DNA of 31,770 nt, from contig CAMCXJ010000003.1 of the NCBI GenBank assembly GCA_945883455.1, forward strand, positions 1 to 31,770, in the 5' to 3' direction. The notes below the pieces were generated by a model, which was given only the letters and a program-made list of their open reading frames with translations, was not told where the DNA came from and searched no databases. The translations under genes were made by a program, and so were the position numbers. Positions 29,201 through 31,770 of this stretch are shown piece by piece. Position 1 is the first letter of the stretch, and every line of letters begins with the position of its first letter. Source of the stretch: Prosthecobacter debontii (GTDB lineage: Bacteria > Verrucomicrobiota > Verrucomicrobiia > Verrucomicrobiales > Akkermansiaceae).

Positions 29201-31770
29201 TGAATTCCCACACCGACTTCCGCAACCACACCGATCTCACCCTCTGGCGTGCATGCTGTCAAAGGCTCCAGGCATTTGTTGACCGCGACGGCGCATCCAC
29301 CTCCATCCAGAACAACGACTTCAAGGGCAACATCGTCCATACCGCCATAGTTTCCACAGACCCCTCCTCCGGCGGCACCGTTGCCACCGATTGGTACGAC
29401 CCTGCCAACGCCAGCACTGTAAGCGAAACCACCACCCGCTTTGACGGCCTCGACCGCCCTACCCACACCACCAAATGGCTCCAGCCCCTTGGTGACGTGC
29501 TCGGCGATTGTTGCGGCGGTACCGGAGAAATCCCCATCGCTACCGACCCCACCCAAGGACTCACCACCACCATCACATACGACGAGGATCTGACCGACGG
29601 CCAAGGCATCGACCAAACCTATGCCACACAGATCACTGCTCTCGCCACACGCGGCGTCACCTTCAACGCAAGTGCCAACGGATTCGCCATCGCCGTCACC
29701 AACCCCGAAGGCGAAACCAGCGTCAACGTCCAGGACGGCCTGGGCCGCACCGTCATGACCATCAATCCGGAAGGTCACATCCAGACCATCCGCAATGATG
29801 AAATGCTCCCCGCAGGAGCCTTGACCCCACCACACCTCACCGCCATTCCCTTGCCTGGCGACCTTCTGACCGCCGTCGCCACCGATGCCCTCGGTCACGC
29901 AACGACCACCTACTCCGATGGTGCAGGCCGCACCCTCCTCATGGAAGACGCCGCCGGGTTCCTCTCCGGAGCTGCCTACGATGCAAACTCCAACCGAGTC
30001 ATCTCCCGGGACCCCAACGGACTCGGCGAAAATTGCCAGTTCGACAACCTCAACCGTGACATCGAATGCTCCGACCTCCAGGAACAGGCGGAGAACACCT
30101 CCCGTACCAAGACCTACAACGCCCACAACGCAGTCCTCACCGCCGCCAACGCAGAAGGACACACGACGCAGAACGCCTACGACGAGCGCGACCGCCTCGC
30201 CACCGCCCGGGACGCCAACCTGCTCGTCACAACCTACGGCTACGACGAAAACAACAACATGCTCTCTCTCACCGACCCCAAGGGCGCAACTCGTAGCTGG
30301 ACTTATGAGGAAAGGAACCTCAAGCTCACGAAAACCATGCCGGATGCCAACGACACTGTTTCGTACAGCCACGATGCCCTCAATAGGTTGAAGGTTGTCA
30401 CTCAGCAGGACGCATCCACCATCGAAATGGTTTACGACCTCGCCGGACGCATGACCTCCCGCGAATACAGCGACAGCACCACCGACGAGTTCAACTATGA
30501 CGGAGCCAGCCGCCTGCTGAGCGCCACCAAAGGCCGCCATGAAATCACCGTCAACCGGAGCTATCATGACGATGGCACCATGGCCTCGGAATCCTACATA
30601 CTAGATGGGCGCACCTACCGCTTGGAACGCGGGTACTACGCCGATAACAACGTCGCCTCGCAGAAATTCGCCGACAACAAGGTCATGGAATGGGATTACG
30701 ACGCCCGCCACCTCGTCACCCGTGCCCGTTACGACGGCGACCTCGTATTTGAACAGGACTACGATCCCGGCTATCGACTCACCCGGCAGGAATTCGGTAA
30801 CGACCTAGTTCGCGAAATCTCCTACGGCCGCCAGGACAACCTCCGCAACACCGACAAGGTCAAGGATGGACTCACGACCCTCGACGAGCTCGATTTCGGC
30901 TACACTTACCTCGCCGATAAGAACGTCGAGAAAGAAACCCAAGCCAGCGGGATCTTCGAAAAGCTCTCCTTCACCGCCGCCTACGACGCGGGCAACCGAG
31001 TCACCAGCTACAACCGCGATGACAACTATCTCGGGGCAAGGATCATGCAAAGTTGGGACTACGACGGAGCCGGAAACTGGGACTCCACCGTGATCGACGG
31101 GGACACCCAGAACCGCACACACAGCGCCAGCGACCAGCTTGAGGTTATCGCGGGCGACAACCTCACCTACGACCCGCGCGGCAACCAGCTCACCGACAAC
31201 CGCGACAACGAATACGTCTGGGATCTCGACAACCGCATCATCGAGGCCGACGGCACGGGCTACAGCGCGATCGAATACCGTTACGACGCCTTAGGTAGGC
31301 GCATCGTCCGCAAGCAGGGCACAAACAAGGAAGTCCTGCTCTGGTGGGGCAACACCGAACAGAGCGAGCACAAGCACCAGGCAGGTCAAACGACCATTCA
31401 GAACGACCTGCAGGCCAATCCGAGTGAAAGTGCTCTCAACACCGTCTTTGCCCGCGCCCTGGAAGGCGACAAGCAGGACATCCAGTACTTCCACAAGAAT
31501 TATCTAGACCACGTCATGGCCGTCAGCGACGACAACGGCAACCTCATCGAACACTACCGCTACACAGCCTTCGGCGAGCCGGAGATCTACAACCCGAGCG
31601 GCACGAAACTCGCCGCCACCGCCATCGACAACGAAATCCTCTGGAACGTCCGCCGCTACGAACCCACCAGCGGCCTCTACATGTATCTCTTCCGTGACTA
31701 CGACGCCGCTTCCGGAAGATGGCCATCCAGGGATCCTATTGAAGAAGAGGGGGGGGTGAATCTGTATGGG
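26203..31770 (+). CDS. RHS/YD-repeat surface or polymorphic-toxin protein, 3' end beyond the window
   Basis: The frame is open from ATG 26203 to the window end (1856 codons, no stop). It has a signal peptide (MKSLAPRFILCLTAALLPGS, then AFAQ), a cysteine-rich stretch (CKNEGFTPEKECKICDEE), and a Gly/Ser linker. A long array of YD repeats follows (YDANNYPEKI, YDNRSRLVTT, YDAADRVILT, YDERDRLATA, YDLAGRMTSR, YDALGRRIVR and many others). It ends in the canonical RHS core: FGEPEIY, RRYEPTSGLYMYLFRDYD, ASGRWPSRDPIEEEGG, then VNLYG. YD repeats fold as a large beta-barrel shell, and the variable C-terminal domain, often a toxin, starts right after this point and is not in the window. The high GC content leaves long meaningless open frames on the other strand. 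Confidence 0.93.
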   Translation, partial: MKSLAPRFILCLTAALLPGSAFAQLNNSNNLPVDGLSGCKNEGFTPEKECKICDEESPGESAANEEAKSQKKCDDNGQAESPAGGTGGSGSSGSFVHNGRLEVHVPAMDFSLPSSTPGCGSCGTDTGTGNGLASVKVERHLQSRFTVENSSFGRASGLAGYDVSLSWKKGWMLSVVNNYYEAGSIMPYKGLSWANDTQTWRPTGAARTAYGLTLFDATGNPITALANRDLAHTGVLLEADGKSTHFEFICRTDNTVYGRPVAFADRNGNLVTVEYIDPQPAFGTTVATISEYFRRTKITDPYGRELLFEYQLQGSTYLVSKITHPDGEETTYNYANLSFYGKVISSVNHPDGSTSTETWTRNNTTGFWETVFFNATATAGDRVIKAFISGNSGKLSNGSTVATTTGLVRRVDNGEGEMTYANRIDSEGKWLYYNGGKSTMELQISGATKGLASEKSLISTFGPESLQQDFYTMTTGPESFERKSVKTKTNGNNYRETSFTDAFGRIIITPTRQPVTLSITRSEKSDGTATTFAFNQFDRPVLVTDRLGRVTKREFDIKGNVTKVTRGFGTLSAATTEYLYNAQGLVSEKRDPLYDPAFPDLHNTQYEYDANNYPEKIIHSADNAGGTRPETLFDWDTAGRLASVTDPLGRTVAFTYDNRSRLVTTTYDDISAETVEYGTGADANLVRSRTDRNGNVTEYEYDAADRVILTRSAAGLPEEITEACEYLLGTRLKSSCIMRGERTEYEYDYRNRLIGTTRHADANTALTSATEIDILGRRRSSTDPYGRRTFYLYDQNDRIARTVTETVPGALDEVPSANGAVPAFSNTSSQTAEQIEREITLTNGEEITLRRIHEVTYTDARDLFLAGLERDLNPNAPYLITDSLTDAEGQTLTTTDARGIETLHLYDSLGRELRSFEAITLPEERLTETDYDDASNVTEIRMPRHFAETEDDGNGGQVGIRAVETYTYTGRNLRKTHTVAAGHPSLEATQSWIYNLDGTVNSHTDFRNHTDLTLWRACCQRLQAFVDRDGASTSIQNNDFKGNIVHTAIVSTDPSSGGTVATDWYDPANASTVSETTTRFDGLDRPTHTTKWLQPLGDVLGDCCGGTGEIPIATDPTQGLTTTITYDEDLTDGQGIDQTYATQITALATRGVTFNASANGFAIAVTNPEGETSVNVQDGLGRTVMTINPEGHIQTIRNDEMLPAGALTPPHLTAIPLPGDLLTAVATDALGHATTTYSDGAGRTLLMEDAAGFLSGAAYDANSNRVISRDPNGLGENCQFDNLNRDIECSDLQEQAENTSRTKTYNAHNAVLTAANAEGHTTQNAYDERDRLATARDANLLVTTYGYDENNNMLSLTDPKGATRSWTYEERNLKLTKTMPDANDTVSYSHDALNRLKVVTQQDASTIEMVYDLAGRMTSREYSDSTTDEFNYDGASRLLSATKGRHEITVNRSYHDDGTMASESYILDGRTYRLERGYYADNNVASQKFADNKVMEWDYDARHLVTRARYDGDLVFEQDYDPGYRLTRQEFGNDLVREISYGRQDNLRNTDKVKDGLTTLDELDFGYTYLADKNVEKETQASGIFEKLSFTAAYDAGNRVTSYNRDDNYLGARIMQSWDYDGAGNWDSTVIDGDTQNRTHSASDQLEVIAGDNLTYDPRGNQLTDNRDNEYVWDLDNRIIEADGTGYSAIEYRYDALGRRIVRKQGTNKEVLLWWGNTEQSEHKHQAGQTTIQNDLQANPSESALNTVFARALEGDKQDIQYFHKNYLDHVMAVSDDNGNLIEHYRYTAFGEPEIYNPSGTKLAATAIDNEILWNVRRYEPTSGLYMYLFRDYDAASGRWPSRDPIEEEGGVNLYG

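Noticed and set aside
28927..30567. Long minus-strand open frame (~546 codons) opposite the RHS gene
   Set aside because: Low-complexity V/G-rich translation caused by the high-GC codon pattern of the real plus-strand RHS frame; similar antisense frames at 26209-27249 and 28144-28914 have the same cause.

Overview
The window looks like a chromosomal segment of a Gram-negative, GC-rich bacterium, most likely of the phylum Verrucomicrobiota (Verrucomicrobiales/Luteolibacter-like). This is inferred from gene content: an SHD1 (SLA1 homology domain 1) secreted protein, a large secreted PDZ/HEAT protein of the DUF6288 type, a fused membrane/spermidine-synthase-like protein, a PknB-type kinase and a very long Sec-exported RHS/YD-repeat protein. 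No 16S rRNA or other decisive marker is present, so the assignment is provisional.

Positions 1-20.8 kb are mostly core chromosome. In order: the C-terminal part of an RND efflux pump (+), an exported SHD1 protein and folC (+), ftsY (-) divergent from mutL (+), a lone RelE/ParE-like small protein (-), an O-antigen-ligase-like polytopic membrane protein (+), the glutamate synthase pair gltB-gltD (+), a serine/threonine kinase (-) convergent with gltD, a fused MFS/spermidine synthase-like protein (-) and a DUF6288-type exported protein (-). The short intergenic gaps are unusually rich in structure. Three hold degenerate heptamer arrays with consensus close to ACnYCAA/ACnCAAG, one of them an inverted pair around a hexamer microsatellite in the gltB-gltD gap. 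One holds a 9-bp GC-rich array, and one holds two adjacent perfect 3-nt-loop palindromes resembling a REP element.

A tRNA gene with anticodon CAT lies at 20928-21000, with a good promoter and a strong hairpin just before the mature tRNA. Immediately downstream begins an accessory region of about 4.3 kb (21.0-25.3 kb). It is AT-richer and contains direct repeats next to the tRNA, a decayed fragment of comM running into an unrelated nuclease-like reading frame, a small gene resembling integron-cassette protein VCH_CASS14 followed by an attC-like imperfect palindrome, a translationally coupled two-gene unit of unknown function (soluble 87 aa plus membrane-anchored coiled-coil 226 aa), a 93-aa orphan and several gene-poor stretches. 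This looks like a scarred, tRNA-anchored genomic island.

From 25.3 kb to the end, a secreted 292-aa protein is followed after 4 bp by an RHS/YD-repeat protein, open for at least 1856 codons with a signal peptide. It runs off the window exactly at the conserved RHS core boundary (RDPI...GGVNLYG), so the variable C-terminal tip and any immunity gene lie just beyond the edge. The most interesting leads are the cassette-like gene with its attC-like palindrome, the coupled two-gene unit, the comM/nuclease junction and the family of heptamer intergenic repeats.
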